Below are positions 62,793 to 64,000 of a stretch of DNA of 64,000 bases, in pieces. The notes under the pieces were generated by a model. That model was not told where the DNA came from and made no database searches. It was given only the letters and a program-made list of their open reading frames with translations. The stretch comes from Chloroflexi bacterium TSY (GTDB lineage Bacteria > Chloroflexota > Anaerolineae > Caldilineales > Caldilineaceae), in assembly GCA_019217005.1 (NCBI GenBank), contig JAHBNG010000020.1, forward strand, positions 62,001-126,000, given 5' to 3'. The position numbers were made by a program, and so were the translations under genes. The stretch's first letter is position 1. Every line of letters starts with the position of its first letter.

Positions 62793-63947
62793 CTAAATTG
62801 ATGCCAATGCTTGCCGAAGATCGTTGATCAGATCTGCGTGATTCTCGATCCCGACGGAGAGTCGCACAAGACCAGGATCGACTGCCAATGGAGAGTCAGC
62901 AACAGAAGCATGGGGCATGGGCGCAGGGAGTTCGATCAGCGATTCGACACCGCCTAACGACTCGGCTAAAGTGAAAAGTTTGGTCTTGGCAGCAATCATT
63001 CTAGCCGCTGCTTCACCACCATGAAGAATAAACGAGAGCATGCCACCAGGATACTTCATCTGTCGTTGTGCCAATTCGTATTGTGGATGGTCATCAAGAC
63101 CAGGATAAATGACATCAGCCACGGCAGGATGATCGGCCAGGAACTGAGCGACCTGAATTGCATTATTAGAATGGGCTTGCATACGAATGGCCAAAGTCTT
63201 GATGCCGCGTAACGTCAAGAAACAGTCCATCGGACCTGGAACTGCTCCCACGGCATTCTGAAGAAACTTGAGCTGATCATAAATCTCTGTGTCTTTTAGG
63301 ATAATGGCACCACCGACCACGTCTGAGTGTCCGCCGATATATTTGGTGGTACTGTGGACAACGAAATCTGCACCGAGCGTCAACGGTCGTTGAACGGCAG
63401 GTGATGCGAATGTATTATCCACCCCCAACCAAACGCCGTGCCTTTTGGTCACCTGAGAAATGGCTTCAATATCGGTCAAGCGTAACAGTGGATTGGTTGG
63501 CGTTTCCAGCCAGACAAGCCTTGTGTTGGGTTTGATTGCGGCATCGATTGCATCGAGATCGCTTGTGTCGACAAAACCAAATTCGATTCCGTATTGGCTG
63601 AGAATCTTATCAAAAAGTCGAAAGGTCCCTCCGTACACATCATTGCCGCTTAACACGTGGTCTCCAGGCTTCAACAGACGCAAAAGGGTATCAATGGCAG
63701 CCATGCCCGATGCGAATGAGAGTGCATGATTCCCCTCTTCTAATATAGCCAAAGCTTCTTGAAGAGCGGTTCGGGTTGGGTTGTCGGTTCGAGAGTATTC
63801 ATACCCTTTGTGTACAGCCACATCGGTTTGGGCATAGGTAGACGTTTGATAAATCGGCGTCATCACCGCGCCGGTTAAGGGATCGTGCTCGACCCCGGCA
63901 TGAACGGCCTGGGTTTCAATATTCATTTCATGGATGGAATCACTCAT
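62793..63947 (-). CDS. Cystathionine gamma-synthase/gamma-lyase family PLP enzyme
   Basis: 384 residues. Fold-type I Cys/Met metabolism family: NIETQAVHAGVEHDPLTGAV, TPIYQTSTYAQTD, YSRTDNPTRTALQEALAILE, SFASGMAAID, and the PLP lysine in DFVVHSTTKYIGGHSDVVGG. It lies 112-122 nt upstream of the beta-synthase on the same strand. This pairing is characteristic of reverse transsulfuration (methionine to cysteine), which favours gamma-lyase over gamma-synthase activity here; sequence alone does not separate them. Confidence 0.9.
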   Translation of the reverse strand: MSDSIHEMNIETQAVHAGVEHDPLTGAVMTPIYQTSTYAQTDVAVHKGYEYSRTDNPTRTALQEALAILEEGNHALSFASGMAAIDTLLRLLKPGDHVLSGNDVYGGTFRLFDKILSQYGIEFGFVDTSDLDAIDAAIKPNTRLVWLETPTNPLLRLTDIEAISQVTKRHGVWLGVDNTFASPAVQRPLTLGADFVVHSTTKYIGGHSDVVGGAIILKDTEIYDQLKFLQNAVGAVPGPMDCFLTLRGIKTLAIRMQAHSNNAIQVAQFLADHPAVADVIYPGLDDHPQYELAQRQMKYPGGMLSFILHGGEAAARMIAAKTKLFTLAESLGGVESLIELPAPMPHASVADSPLAVDPGLVRLSVGIENHADLINDLRQALASI

Positions 63948-64000
63948 TTAGGGTTCCTGTTTCTATATTCAATGTTCATTCCTGAATCTCTGCTTCGACT

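Noticed and set aside
1..64000. CRISPR arrays, tRNA and rRNA genes
   Set aside because: No regularly spaced repeat-spacer array, no cloverleaf with a TTCRANNC loop and no rRNA-like stretch was seen. Repeated sequences here are ISs, MITE-like elements and SARP operators.

Overview
The window looks like a chromosome segment of a mid-GC, probably Chloroflexota bacterium. This is inferred from the gene repertoire (large BTAD/NB-ARC/TPR regulators, a DUF433/DUF5615 pair, LLM flavin enzymes, PhyH-family dioxygenases, GH29) and not from any phylogenetic marker. No rRNA, tRNA or CRISPR array was seen. Two things dominate: a set of paralogous SARP-type regulators with recognisable target promoters, and very heavy remodelling by insertion sequences, small palindromic elements (MITE-like), internal deletions and single-base frameshifts.

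Layout. 1-10.4 kb: a minus-strand peptide-uptake operon: TAXI binding protein, GNAT (frameshifted), LLM oxidoreductase, double GNAT, peptide-binding lipoprotein (dppA-like), dppB-like, dppC-like, MBL hydrolase. It is interrupted twice, by a four-helix-bundle gene flanked by inverted repeats and by a frameshifted ATPase. 10.4-13.3 kb: a deletion-fusion pseudogene and a DUF433/DUF5615 toxin-antitoxin-like pair. Its toxin gene is split by a 1548-bp IS with a perfect 5-bp target duplication. 13.3-18.9 kb: catabolic enzymes (carbon-nitrogen hydrolase, SnoaL-like protein, M20 amidohydrolase with an internal deletion, FAD oxidoreductase) and an XRE-cupin regulator. 19.1-35.5 kb: a heterodimeric ABC exporter whose second half, with a PhyH dioxygenase, an ATPase remnant and an SRPBCC gene, is tandemly duplicated. 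Three copies of one IS4-type element lie at the two ends and at the junction. The flanks show that the middle IS is the recombination product of the outer two.

36.4-56.2 kb: three BTAD-NB-ARC-TPR regulators (SARP1-3). Three minus-strand promoters share one geometry: 11-bp direct repeats, exactly 9 nt, then a TATAST -10 box. This is the known SARP activation layout. They point at a 51-residue secreted Cys/Gly-tailed peptide, a membrane-anchored protein that looks like an inactivated peptidase, and a two-domain beta-rich protein. SARP2 and SARP3 lie divergently beside two of these promoters and appear to be leaderless. A HEIGH metallopeptidase is tail-to-tail with SARP2. I regard this regulator/secreted-effector module as the most interesting system in the window.

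56.2-64 kb: nitroreductase, TIM-barrel isomerase/epimerase, GH29 alpha-L-fucosidase, a cytoplasmic S41-type peptidase, and a cystathionine beta-synthase (frameshifted) with a cystathionine gamma-synthase/lyase, which together form a transsulfuration pair.

Many genes carry frameshifts or internal deletions. Some of these are shared by both duplicated units and so predate the duplication. Others sit in homopolymers and could be sequencing or assembly errors.
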